From positions 7,295,448-7,359,447 of the forward strand of contig OZ026600.1 of assembly GCA_964020085.1 (NCBI GenBank): DNA of 64,000 nucleotides. Reading direction: 5' to 3'. Below, one piece after another: positions 1 through 9,300 of this stretch (the first letter of the stretch is position 1; each line of letters starts with the position of its first letter). Below the pieces are notes generated by a model, which worked only from the letters and a program-made list of their open reading frames with translations, did not search any database and was not told the DNA's origin. The position numbers and the translations under genes are program-made. This stretch comes from Micromussa lordhowensis (Eukaryota > Cnidaria > Anthozoa > Scleractinia > Lobophylliidae).

Positions 1-284
1 AGATTCTGTATTTGATGGTTTTGGTGTAATAAATTTAAGTTTTTCTCTTTTGCATGGTTTACCAACTCTTGAAAAGGTGGCATACCAAAAGAGTCAAAGT
101 AATTTATTGTACCATCACGAACATAGGTTGTAACCCAATGACTACCACTCATATAATGAGGTTCTAAATTATAGATAAAAAGCGCTAACTTATGCTGATG
201 TGGTACAGTCTGATCTCTACTTAAAACATTCTTGATAGGTATCTCTAAGTATTTACACCAATCTAAAAGATCAAAATTACTCAT
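1..284 (-). CDS. Adenain-like cysteine protease, N-terminal part (cut by window edge)
   Basis: Reading leftward from an ATG at 284-282 gives 94 residues before the window ends. The pattern SHWV (His at about residue 49, followed by Trp) and YFDSFG (acidic residue at about 64) are the His and Asp positions of the adenovirus protease/Ulp1 (C5/C48) fold. The visible part ends just after a Q-I-Q stretch at residues 91-93, which in this family precedes the catalytic Cys, so the Cys is expected just left of position 1. In Polintons this enzyme is thought to mature capsid precursor proteins. The gene follows the pVI-like gene on the same strand with a 19-bp gap. Its ATG is not preceded by the TATAT motif seen at most other starts. 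The frame is open throughout. Confidence 0.8.
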   Translation of the reverse strand, partial: MSNFDLLDWCKYLEIPIKNVLSRDQTVPHQHKLALFIYNLEPHYMSGSHWVTTYVRDGTINYFDSFGMPPFQELVNHAKEKNLNLLHQNHQIQN

Positions 285-303
285 TGGGATATCTTTATGG
301 AAT

Positions 304-1035
304 TTAGGCTTTTGGTGCTTTTTTACCTTTTTTTTTTTTTTTTTCCCTGCCCCAAGTACCAATAAAAGGTGGTGGAGCCATAGGCATTCCCATACGAGGA
401 CCTCCTCCTCCATTTGATCTTGGACTGCCCATTCTAGGAGCTCCACCTTTTATACTTCCTCCTTTTAATGCATCAATAAGCATTGGAATACCAATACTAG
501 CTATTAAAGTTCCAATACCATTACCTACTTGTCGTTGTGTCAGTCGGAAAAGTAAGTCTTCTCCACCTTTATGAGCTCGTGCTAAATCTCCTATTTGTCC
601 TTTAGTGAGTAGATCACCCAATTGAGCTAACATAAATAGTTTATTATTTGGTACTTGATACATTTGTCCGCCACTAATTTTCTTAACTATTTGACTTGCA
701 CCTTCAGAAGCTAACCCTGCTAGAGCAGACAATCCTAGTGTTTTACCGATAGTTGGTGCTACATTCTTTAATACGGGCAATATTGAGCTAAAGATACCAG
801 ACCCAGTTTGTCGCCTGATATTATACTTTGATATAGTAATTACCATTCCTCGATTAGCTGTTTTGGCCTTAGCGAGTATCTTAACAGTATTCATTGGCAC
901 CATAAGAACATCGGAACCACTTAACGCATTTTTACTAAAGCGTAAACTTATTTCTTCTCTGTGTCTGTAAGCCTTAGTTAGTTTTCGTTTTTGCCCTTCA
1001 GAAAGTTTGACAGAAATTTGATGTAGTTCAGTCAT
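304..1035 (-). CDS. pVI-like membrane-active minor virion protein (243 aa)
   Basis: The protein has a basic N-terminal region of about 75 residues, then TGSG followed by a hydrophobic, amphipathic stretch (about residues 80-118, rich in Leu, Ala, Gly and Ile), and a Gly/Pro/Met-rich C-terminus ending in a poly-Lys run. Adenovirus protein VI and its Polinton counterparts combine a protease-cleavage site with an amphipathic membrane-disrupting helix, and the TGSG-I junction resembles the M/I/L-x-G-x/G type of site cleaved by adenain-like proteases. The assignment to that role is inference from architecture and from its place between protease and capsid genes. The ATG at 1035-1033 is preceded directly by ATAATATATA. 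A T-rich run at 330-345 encodes the Lys tail, where sequencing errors would be easy. Confidence 0.6.
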   Translation of the reverse strand: MTELHQISVKLSEGQKRKLTKAYRHREEISLRFSKNALSGSDVLMVPMNTVKILAKAKTANRGMVITISKYNIRRQTGSGIFSSILPVLKNVAPTIGKTLGLSALAGLASEGASQIVKKISGGQMYQVPNNKLFMLAQLGDLLTKGQIGDLARAHKGGEDLLFRLTQRQVGNGIGTLIASIGIPMLIDALKGGSIKGGAPRMGSPRSNGGGGPRMGMPMAPPPFIGTWGREKKKKKGKKAPKA

Positions 1036-1101
1036 TATATATTATTTAGGGACTTTTTTAAATTCCTAAATAATATTTATTCTATGACTTTGGAATAGTT
1101 C

Positions 1102-1824
1102 TTATAAATCAGATCCAATAGATAGAACATCTTCTTCTTCATCATCTAAGATGAAGTTATCGAAAATATCTTCTACTTCTCGATATGATACTTGCATTAA
1201 TTTTGGTTTTAGAGTAGCTCCAAAAGTTCCTGTTGTAATTGAAAACCAGGAAGCAATAAATTTCACTTTACTTTTTGGACCAATTTTTACTGAATCATAT
1301 CCTAAATTTTCCCCATCCCATGTAAAAAATTTTGTAGCTATTCGATCATTTCTAAAAAATAGTGAAAACTCCATCTTTGATGGGTAATCTTGATATACTC
1401 TTTCTTCATCAACAATTTTATACGGTTTTTTACAGATTCTTTTCCAAGAACCACCTTGACCGTGTTCATCATATCCCGCTACAGCTTCTCTATGTATTTT
1501 TTTATTGTTCTTTAAAGAATATAAATAATCAATAAAAAATTCGTCTAATTCTTTGGCTTTTTCTAGATATTCCCCATCACAATTAATTTGCATGCTAGTA
1601 CCTTGGTAATTACCATCTTTATCATAGTTTTCTTTTAAACCGAACGGAGTATATCCTTTATATTTAACAAATAATGTCCTTCCATTGTATAATATTCCAA
1701 TCTGTGTTCCATTGTGCTTATTTGGCTTTGGTTTTCGAAAAGTTATCTTTGAAGTGTCAATATGGAGAAAATCGACTATTTCTTCTTTGTTCTGACTTTC
1801 GTTCTGACTCTCTTTAACTCTCAT
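1102..1824 (-). CDS. Putative single-stranded DNA-binding protein with acidic tail (240 aa)
   Basis: The product is a mixed alpha/beta protein rich in Lys, Tyr and Phe. It ends in a strongly acidic tail (DDEEED followed by LSIGSDL). Small DNA viruses and NCLDVs carry T7 gp2.5-like SSBs built as an OB fold with an acidic C-terminal tail, and this protein has that general layout, but I see no diagnostic motif and cannot run a profile search, so the function is inference. It lies between the pVI-like gene and the capsid gene on the same strand. The ATG at 1824-1822 follows TATAATATAT directly, the pattern of the other virion-module genes. Alternative: an unrecognised virion protein. Confidence 0.4.
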   Translation of the reverse strand: MRVKESQNESQNKEEIVDFLHIDTSKITFRKPKPNKHNGTQIGILYNGRTLFVKYKGYTPFGLKENYDKDGNYQGTSMQINCDGEYLEKAKELDEFFIDYLYSLKNNKKIHREAVAGYDEHGQGGSWKRICKKPYKIVDEERVYQDYPSKMEFSLFFRNDRIATKFFTWDGENLGYDSVKIGPKSKVKFIASWFSITTGTFGATLKPKLMQVSYREVEDIFDNFILDDEEEDVLSIGSDL

Positions 1825-1876
1825 ATATATTATATTAAAATATTTTTTCTAAATATATATTTTTTTTTATTTTTTT

Positions 1877-3121
1877 TTAGACAATAACTAATTGATCTCC
1901 CACTTTATCAACAACAACATCTTCTTCATAGAGAACAATTGCATGCACTCGGAAATCAGCAGCTGCTGCTTGTGAGAGGCGAAATCTTACGTTAAGTTGC
2001 TTTGGATCTCTGCTTACCTGTTCTGTTTGATAAGTCAGGTCAAAATATAACATTGGGTAAAGACTCGAAAAATTAGTGATATTGAGCTGAGTACCTGTAT
2101 TATAATCATTCTTTTTCCATGAATAATTCATTAAATCATAATAGATTCTTGTTTTACTTTCTGTATCATATTCAAGTTCTGGATAGAAGACACCATTACC
2201 ATATTCAAGACGACATGTGCTAAGATGACTATTATTGTTAGCAGCATTAAGTTTAAAAGTATCAAAAATATAAGGGTTTGCTGACATATCATTTGTCTTA
2301 AGTCTCTGGAAGTAGAGGAAAACATGCTGTACTTTATCAATACTAGCTGAGATTCTGAAATCACCACTGTTTCTAGTAGTATCTGAACTTTGGTACATTT
2401 CTTTGAGGTATTTCCATTTACTGGGTTTTTGGTATTCACTGATGAATTTAGTCATCAGAGCATCTTTTGGTTCTAGTCGGGGTACCCATAGATAAAAACG
2501 ATCAATTACTAATCTCAATGTATCAACTGCCCCATATAATACTTCAGCGTCCGGTGTAAGTTCTATTTCAAATTGGAGATCCATTGGAGGTAACAATCGT
2601 CCTTCTAATTCTTCGAAAAAAGAATACCTATTTAATGGAATACTTGTATTAACATGAGCTCTGTTAGCTGTTAATAAACGCCTACTTTCCAAACCAGTGT
2701 TTGTATCATCTGAAGTGGCATCTGTATCTAAATACCATAAGCTATTTTTGGCCGTACTACGCCCAAAATCATCTGAATATTCTAAAAGATTTTTTGCAAA
2801 AGTTACAAGATGAAGATTATCAGTGTCATAGACGATTTTTCCTGCACTCTTTATTACCATATGCTTAATTAATGAATGCGATCCATTAATAATTGTTGTT
2901 CTGGCGTCTGCATTGTCTCCACCATTTGCTCGAAGGTCTAATCTGAATCGCACTTCAAAAAAGGCGTTAAACCAATCAAGCATAATACCCCGATCAGTAA
3001 CATGAAATTTGTATCCTTTCTTATTTTGCTCTTGAGTATTGGCAGGAGCTCTTATAGCATCTTGAAGACGAAATTGCACTAGTTCGTTTCTCTGTACGTA
3101 CTCTGGTGATCTAAATGCCAT
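1877..3121 (-). CDS. Major capsid protein, double-jelly-roll type (414 aa)
   Basis: The 414-residue protein matches the invertebrate Polinton capsid family, often auto-annotated in animal genomes as F54H12.2-like. Recognisable landmarks are a N-terminal MLDWFNAFFEVRFRL segment, an INGSHSLIK segment, LLEYSDDF, a central YSFFEELE with LLPPMDLQFEIEL, the RLEYGNGVFYPE block, and a C-terminal VHAIVLYEEDVV. The beta-rich spacing suits two consecutive jelly rolls. It would form the hexons of the icosahedral shell, with the penton-like protein at 3539-4306 closing the vertices. No frameshift or stop is present. The ATG is preceded immediately by AAAATATATA. The neighbouring genes on the same strand are also structural, as in other Polintons. 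Confidence 0.8.
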   Translation of the reverse strand: MAFRSPEYVQRNELVQFRLQDAIRAPANTQEQNKKGYKFHVTDRGIMLDWFNAFFEVRFRLDLRANGGDNADARTTIINGSHSLIKHMVIKSAGKIVYDTDNLHLVTFAKNLLEYSDDFGRSTAKNSLWYLDTDATSDDTNTGLESRRLLTANRAHVNTSIPLNRYSFFEELEGRLLPPMDLQFEIELTPDAEVLYGAVDTLRLVIDRFYLWVPRLEPKDALMTKFISEYQKPSKWKYLKEMYQSSDTTRNSGDFRISASIDKVQHVFLYFQRLKTNDMSANPYIFDTFKLNAANNNSHLSTCRLEYGNGVFYPELEYDTESKTRIYYDLMNYSWKKNDYNTGTQLNITNFSSLYPMLYFDLTYQTEQVSRDPKQLNVRFRLSQAAAADFRVHAIVLYEEDVVVDKVGDQLVIV

Positions 3122-3151
3122 TATATATTTTTTATCAGATTTTTTTTTTCT

Positions 3152-3532
3152 TTAAGAGCGTGCTATTAGATTATTAATCAGTGTAGAAACTTCCTCCTGC
3201 GTTTTTGGCTTTGCTCTACCTGGCTTTGACTTTGTTGACTTTGTTGACTTTGTCGCTTTTTTAGACCCTGAGGATAGCCTTTTTCGGATAAGCTCACCAG
3301 ATCGCTCTATAACTTTATCAGCAGCCTTTTTACCAACTCGTTCTCCCGCATGAGCGACACCAGCTTGTATTGCTTTTTTAGCAAATGGTTTTAAAACCTG
3401 TCCAGTTAAAGCACTAGCTACCTTTTTTAGTGGTTTCATAAGATTATCTACTATAATTCCATTGCCACGGTGTTTGTAGACATATCGTCCCATTCTTGGG
3501 TGATAAATCTTTTTGAACTCTCTTGACTTCAT
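3152..3532 (-). CDS. Small basic virion/core-like protein (126 aa)
   Basis: The protein is highly basic. It has a N-terminal HPRMGRYVYKHRGNGIIVDN segment, a middle amphipathic region rich in Lys, Ala and Val (about residues 30-75), and a Lys/Ser/Thr-rich stretch with a TKSTKSTKSK repeat at about 95-104. Basic charge and position between the capsid and penton genes suggest a DNA-condensing core protein or a minor cement protein comparable to adenovirus pVII/pX, but there is no motif that decides this. The RGNG-I segment resembles the GSG-I/V junctions of the neighbouring proteins and could be a maturation site. The ATG follows TTAATTATAT directly. The gene ends 30 bp before the capsid ATG. Confidence 0.6.
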   Translation of the reverse strand: MKSREFKKIYHPRMGRYVYKHRGNGIIVDNLMKPLKKVASALTGQVLKPFAKKAIQAGVAHAGERVGKKAADKVIERSGELIRKRLSSGSKKATKSTKSTKSKPGRAKPKTQEEVSTLINNLIARS

Positions 3533-3538
3533 ATATAA

Positions 3539-4306
3539 TTAAAATGGAACTTTTTTTAAGATTAATGAAAATGCAGTGTCAGCATGATTTAAATAGACTG
3601 GTCTTCTTAAGCCATCAGTTACATAGATTCGAACGCTTGAAACTCTTGTTTTATTGATAGGATTGTATATAACACGACGCGGTTCAAGGGTAAAATTGTA
3701 AGAAGGTCTGAGCGTTCCTGTACCAAAACTAAAAACAATATCTGATTCTACCCCATCTACTAATGAATCAGAGACTAAATCACAGTGAATATTTAGGACA
3801 TCTGTATCTTCTGATAGGTTAGGTACTTTGGGGCTAACGTTTCTCTCATCTCTTAAGATCACCTTATCGAATCCTATTAGTTTACCAAAATTAGATTTAC
3901 GCAGGTCAAGCTGATAGTTAGCGTCTAAAGTCACTAAGACTCTAAAAGTTGGTTCATCAAAAGTCACCGTGATTGGAAATTCTTCATCACCATCACCGCC
4001 GACTATTTTAGTCTTTTCCTTAATGTAATTATCAATATCAGTGTAATCCCAAACTCCTTTTGGAAAATCAATATCTGTAAATGTTTTCCCACCGTCTTTA
4101 CTGTAAGCTATCTTTTGATTGTCGTAACCAGAATTTATATTTGTCCATGTAAAAGCCATTGAAATAATTTTATTAAAACCAATATACCAAATCCCATCAC
4201 TGTGTTCATAGTCTAGCGTTCTAGAAAACCTTGTAGTAAAATCACCAGGTCGATTACCAGCTTCATCTTTAACTGCAAAACTGCTTAATGAGATTTCTCT
4301 CTCCAT
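3539..4306 (-). CDS. Penton-like minor capsid protein (255 aa)
   Basis: This is a beta-rich protein of the size of Polinton minor capsid (single jelly roll) proteins. It opens with EISLSSFAVKDEAGNRPGDF and closes with a RVSSVRIYVTDGLRRPVYLN segment, followed by a short hydrophobic strand ending KKVPF. The arrangement 'strand - DG - hydrophobic strand' at the C-terminus is typical of the penton/minor capsid relatives in this class as I know them. It would sit at the fivefold vertices and is the likely anchor for the two fibre-like proteins encoded on the other strand. It starts three bases after the stop of the 345-aa gene, with GATAT directly before its ATG. Frame intact. Confidence 0.65.
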   Translation of the reverse strand: MEREISLSSFAVKDEAGNRPGDFTTRFSRTLDYEHSDGIWYIGFNKIISMAFTWTNINSGYDNQKIAYSKDGGKTFTDIDFPKGVWDYTDIDNYIKEKTKIVGGDGDEEFPITVTFDEPTFRVLVTLDANYQLDLRKSNFGKLIGFDKVILRDERNVSPKVPNLSEDTDVLNIHCDLVSDSLVDGVESDIVFSFGTGTLRPSYNFTLEPRRVIYNPINKTRVSSVRIYVTDGLRRPVYLNHADTAFSLILKKVPF

Positions 4307-4309
4307 ATA

Positions 4310-5347
4310 TCACACCCTGAAATATTTTTTCACTAACTTTTGATATTGCGACTTATTGATTGATTTTGTTCTTAATAGAGTGTCTAAGATAGTTTGACCC
4401 ATATTTCTCATCTTGACACTTGTATTGCCTGCTTCCATTTCACCAATAATTAGTGTTAATTTCTTTAGTAATTCTTGAGCATCATTATAGAAATAGACTC
4501 CTCTGCCTCTCCTGACGCCACTTCCCTTTGTACTTTTCTTTTTCTGTACTTTTAGATAGTCTCTATATTCTTGAATAGGTTTTAGTCTACTATCAGCAAA
4601 TTTATGAGCCATATCTTTTTCTCGCTCTAGCTTTTCTATTACATCTTTTGGCAATCCTTTTTTTATGGCTTGTTTTAGTCTATTAGTTGTATTTGTCTTA
4701 AATTTACTTGTAATACTGCTTATTTCAGAATTTGCTCTTTTTATGTTACTCTCGAGATATTTACTACGTTTAACTGGTGTCATTTCTGGTTGGGATAATC
4801 TCATTTCAACATCATCATAGTTAGGAAGATTTGCACTATCTAAAATTCTATTAATATCTCCTCTATCTAAATCTTCATCATCATCATCATCAGGTGGTGA
4901 TTCAATTGCTAAAGGTCCTTCTTCCACAAAAGAATATTCTGGTGGTAAAGATTCATCTCCTCCTAGATTCCAAAAACTAGGATCCATTTCATATTTTGGT
5001 GGCGCGCCTTTAGGTATTATTTGTTTTTCTGCCTGGGGCGCTACGTAATCTTGGAGATCTAATAATCCTTCTACATCCATATCTTCATATGGATCTACTT
5101 CTGGTGCATAATCAATCGCTTCTGGTTTACCCGCTGGGGCAGGACGTATTCTCATTTGCGGTCTATTCTTAGGCTTTTGTGCCTTTAACCCATCTATGAT
5201 TTCATCTAGTCTAAATGATTTTGTTATCCGCTGGTCAGAAGTCTTACTCTTTATCTTCTCTTCAGTGATCTCATCATAAAGCTGATTCTTCATCCTTCCA
5301 GTCTCAGTCCGTTTCTGAGCTAATCGTTTCCAATTTGAGAGACTCAT
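4310..5347 (-). CDS. Polinton virion-type protein of unknown function (345 aa)
   Basis: I recognise the general type from cnidarian Mavericks but not a function. The N-terminal third is basic and hydrophilic, residues about 80-185 are acidic and Pro-rich with an Asp run (DDDDDEDLD at about 153-161), the middle is Lys-rich and probably helical, and a conserved-looking module follows STKGSGVRRGRGVYFYN (about 273-289), ending in a helical C-terminus with Asn-Lys-Ser-Gln. The GSG-V junction before the C-terminal module could be a protease site. It is the first gene of the leftward cluster and shares the 70-bp divergent promoter region with the ATPase. TAAATATTAT directly precedes the ATG. The gene ends 3 bp before the penton-like ATG, which suggests compact late transcription units. 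Confidence 0.6.
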   Translation of the reverse strand: MSLSNWKRLAQKRTETGRMKNQLYDEITEEKIKSKTSDQRITKSFRLDEIIDGLKAQKPKNRPQMRIRPAPAGKPEAIDYAPEVDPYEDMDVEGLLDLQDYVAPQAEKQIIPKGAPPKYEMDPSFWNLGGDESLPPEYSFVEEGPLAIESPPDDDDDEDLDRGDINRILDSANLPNYDDVEMRLSQPEMTPVKRSKYLESNIKRANSEISSITSKFKTNTTNRLKQAIKKGLPKDVIEKLEREKDMAHKFADSRLKPIQEYRDYLKVQKKKSTKGSGVRRGRGVYFYNDAQELLKKLTLIIGEMEAGNTSVKMRNMGQTILDTLLRTKSINKSQYQKLVKKYFRV

Positions 5348-5417
5348 ATAATATTTATATTTTTTATATTATGTGGCATAATATGAGTCATTTATTAAAA
5401 AAATATTAATTATATAG
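5348..5417. promoter_or_regulatory. Divergent promoter region between the two virion gene clusters
   Basis: Seventy bases separate the leftward 345-aa gene from the rightward ATPase gene. The spacer is almost pure A/T and each ATG abuts a TATAT-like tract (TAAATATTAT before the leftward ATG; AATTATATAG before the rightward ATG). Transcription is expected to start essentially at the start codons in both directions; this is inference from the shared motif at other genes of the element. Confidence 0.55.
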
Positions 5418-6056
5418 ATGAAAATTCCTAATTATGATTCAGCTTCTAATAATGACAGCAATTTCAAACGACTGCTACCTTATATGCCTTCAGACAATTT
5501 TCGAATGTTAATTTGTGGACCAAGCGGTTGTGGTAAAACTAACGTTCTCATGCATATGCTTTGTAATCCTCTACTCTACTATGATAAGATTTACTTGTTT
5601 TCAAAAAATCTTGAGCAACCAAAGTACAGACAACTATTAGAAACATTTCAACCCATTTCAGAAGAGGTTGGTTATGATGTCATAGAAGAGAGTAATGGTG
5701 ATGTCATTCCTCTGGAAAGCCTAGACCACGATAATCAAAAAATAGTTATCTTTGATGACTTTGCTTGTGAACGAAACCAAAAACCTCTCATTGAATATTT
5801 TATTGGTGGCCGTCATAAAAATTGCAGTGTAATCTATTTAAGTCAATCTTATTATCTCACTCCCAAAGACATCAGGTTGAATTGCTCTCATTTTTGTATT
5901 TTTGACTCTCCAAGTAATGCAGAGACAGCAAGAATGTGTAAAGAAGTCAATGTACCTAAGAAGCGATTCGAGAGTGCGACTAGTGAGCCTTATAGTTTTG
6001 CGTACATTGATAAGACAAAAAAGACAATCAGAAAAAATTTCAATGAAAATATATAG
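5418..6056 (+). CDS. A32-like DNA-packaging ATPase (FtsK/HerA superfamily, 212 aa)
   Basis: A Walker A motif GPSGCGKT lies at residues 34-41, preceded by a hydrophobic strand (FRMLIC). A Walker B strand ending in two Asp residues (KIVIFDDF, about 108-115) follows, and a sensor-type strand SVIYLSQSYY sits at about 137-146. This order and the short length match the packaging ATPases of Polintons, virophages and NCLDVs, which pump the genome into the procapsid. It is the first rightward gene after the divergent promoter, with TATATAG just upstream of the ATG. The frame is intact and all nucleotide-binding residues are present, so the ATPase could be functional. Confidence 0.88.
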   Translation: MKIPNYDSASNNDSNFKRLLPYMPSDNFRMLICGPSGCGKTNVLMHMLCNPLLYYDKIYLFSKNLEQPKYRQLLETFQPISEEVGYDVIEESNGDVIPLESLDHDNQKIVIFDDFACERNQKPLIEYFIGGRHKNCSVIYLSQSYYLTPKDIRLNCSHFCIFDSPSNAETARMCKEVNVPKKRFESATSEPYSFAYIDKTKKTIRKNFNENI

Positions 6057-6066
6057 GATGGATTGA

Positions 6067-6291
6067 ATTAGTTTGCCGAGAAGATTAACACACGAAATAT
6101 TTAATGTGTTTAATGAGATAAATTTTTTATTAGAGAATCTTACTAGTAAACTAGAATGTTTAAAAGAAGTTGAAAAAAAATACAACGAATCTATTTCTGA
6201 TGAAATATTATTATTAATTAAAAATCTCAAAATGTTAGATTCTGATTACTTAAGAGATCGAGAAGAAGAAGAAGAAGAAGAAGAAATTTAA
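6067..6291 (+). pseudogene. Small ORF without usable ATG, possibly a broken viral gene
   Basis: An open frame of about 72-75 codons encodes a Leu/Ile/Lys/Glu-rich, probably coiled-coil peptide that ends in a poly-Glu run (from a GAA repeat). It has no in-frame ATG near its beginning; only TTG at 6073 is available. An ATG in the same frame at 6058-6060 is preceded by the TATATA-type tract found at other starts of the element, but a TGA at 6064-6066 stops it after two codons. The natural reading is a short gene with a nonsense change near its start, or a gene using a non-ATG start. It sits between the ATPase and the large fibre gene. Function unknown. Confidence 0.4.
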
Positions 6292-6306
6292 TTTAGTATA
6301 TTATAT

Positions 6307-9300
6307 ATGGGTTTTAGCAATGGACAACTTGAATCAACATCAGCAACAGGAAGAGGTGAAAAAGGTGATCCTGGTTTACCTGGAATTGGATTTAGTCTAA
6401 CTGATGATGGTAATTTTGATATTGATAGTAAGCGATTAACTGAAGTAGCCCTTCCTATCGATAATAATGATGCAGCAACAAAAGAGTATGTAGATAATAA
6501 CCTACCAGCTATTGATTTGTCACCTTATCTGAAAAGAGATGGAACAACTTCAATGACTGGTCATTTAAATATGAATAATCATAAGATTAGTGATTTAGAA
6601 GATGCTACGGATGATAATGATGCTGTACCTCTAAAACAATTAAAGGAGATGACAACAGATCATAGGACAAATTATCATTTGCAACCTAGTTTTACTTTTT
6701 ATAAAGATTTTGGTGATAAAGCAGAATGTACTAAAGGATCTATACCTATTCCTGGGCACACTGATCATTTTGAACTATTAGAAGCGCCTCGAGAAGGGGC
6801 GCAATCTGGTTATGCTTATTCTACTGTTCGACTAGTGAACAATTTAGAAATAGATTCTAATTATTCTATCGTTTTTGAAATATTTGGATATGATGGAACA
6901 AATATAGTTACAGATGGTGATTCAGATAGGCTATTATTTACAAATGTCACTGGTAATGCAAACATAATTGATTTTAGTCATGATTGGTTTAGCAATTACG
7001 CAAAAGCTTACATAATATTTAATAGTTCTAAAAGAGATGTGAACATCCGTTTACAATTTCGATATTATGGTTCCAGTAACTCTAATTTTAAATTTCTATT
7101 TTTTAGTAGATGTGTCAAAGGAATACAAAGGACTAGTTTTGATCATAGATTATTTAATGTTAAAAGTACTGATTTTTCAGGAACAATATTAAATTTTGAA
7201 CCGATCAATATGAATAATGAAAAGATAATCAATATTGGTAATCCTACTGACTCTAAAGATGCAACAAGCAAAGAATATGTTGACGATGAAGACGCTAAAC
7301 AGGATATTGCTATTAATGATTTATCTTCTAGAAAAGCAGATAGGTCAGAAGTATTACTCCTAAACGGAAGCCAAAACATGACTGGTAATCTTTCTATGAA
7401 TGGAAATAGGATTTTTAGCTTACCTATTCCAACTGGGCCGCAGCAACCTGTGACAAAGACTTATTTAGAAAGTCAAATTGCTTCCATACCACAGTCTGAT
7501 TTAAGTCTTTATCTCAAAGTAGATGGTTCTCGTGCTATGACTGGAAATCTCAAGATGAATGACAATAAAATAACAGATTTAGAGACTCAAGATGATGTCC
7601 CAATCATTGATTACCCTAATTATGTAAAAGATTCTAAAATGGCTGTTAATAAACTTTATGTCAATGAAAACTTTTTAAAATTAAAAGGTGATGACTATGA
7701 CTTAAAAGGTAAACGGATAAGAAATACTGAACCATATGGTGTCAATACTTTTGATACAAATGATTTGGTCTCCAAGGCATTTGTCTTAGCAGAAATAAGT
7801 AAGCTACCTACAGATGTATTAAAATTGGATGGTTCACGTGCTATGACAGGTACTCTCCAAATGGGTGATAATGCTATCACTGGAATTAGGAGTAGTTCAG
7901 CAGACGATGCAGCCCTAACTGTTGGAGGAGCTAAGTCTACATATCTGCCCCTTACTGGTGATCGAGGGATGCAAGGAAATCTCGATATGGGAGGAAATTC
8001 TATTAGAAATATTAAACCTTTTGTTGAAGATGACTCAAGTCAAGCAGCACAAAATGCTCAATCCAATGATGTTATTAACTTTGGGTATTTTCACGGACAG
8101 AGAGGTCAACTAAAAAGACAAATAAATGATGTCGCTGCAGCAGCTCTTAACAGGAAAAATCCTTATCCCATGGAAGGAGATCTCGATATGGCCAATCATA
8201 GCATTATCCGTTTGAAAGATCCAAATTCATCAGATAGCTTTCACGCTTCCAATGTTAACTATGTTAATAGGACAATTAGTGATAATAACGCTGTTATTAA
8301 CTCTTTGATAGAAGATAAAGTGAGTGAAGCAGAAGCACTTAATATTAAAGCAAACCGACAAGAGAATGAATTCTCTTTTGTTATGGATGATGACCTATTT
8401 AAAGAAGATGATGATGATATTACTAAAGCTGGAAAAAAAGATAGAGATTTTTATCAAATTAAACGAGAGACTTATCGATTTAAAATTAAGTATGATGATT
8501 CCATCCATTATTATAGTACTCGATTAACTATTGATTTAAAATCATTAGATTTAGGTGAGTATACATTAGCTTTTGAAATGTATTATGGTAATAAAGTGGA
8601 TAAAGATGAAGTGGTTGTTAACGCTGTATCCGAAACTTTGAATGTATCACGTAATAATACAAATACTTTTTCTGATCATAGTAGAACAATTATCAATTTT
8701 CATAAATATGGAAACATTGGGATTATTGATTTAGATATTGATTTAACTTTAAAGTACAGGAGTGGTGAAACTTATGATTTTTTCACAAACATCTTTGTAG
8801 TTGTTTATGGTGTAAGTGGTCATCAGAATGACGTTGACCCACGAATTTGGGATAGATTCTATACCATCAGAAACAAAGTTATTAATTATGAAGCACCTAT
8901 AGATATGGGTAATCGTCAGATAAAAGGATTATCTGATGGGAATGAAAACGGTGATGCTGTTAATGTGAAACAACTGAATGAAACAGAAGATAATGTTGTA
9001 AAATATGTTGATGGTGAAATTGCAAAAGTAAATAGTGAAATTGCAAAAGAAAATCCTACTATTAATGAAAATAAAAATGTTATAGAATTAATAGTAAAAT
9101 ATATATTAAGTAATGATTCAAAGATTTCTTTAATAAAAGATTTGTATTTTTCTGATAGTAATGAAGGTAGAACACCAAATACATATGCGTTTGTAACTAC
9201 TGGTGATAACACAGGTGATTTTACTTTTTATTATGTCTTCCAGCATAGTGCAATTACTAATAATGTAATGGCTGTACATTTTGATATTAAGAATACAAGA

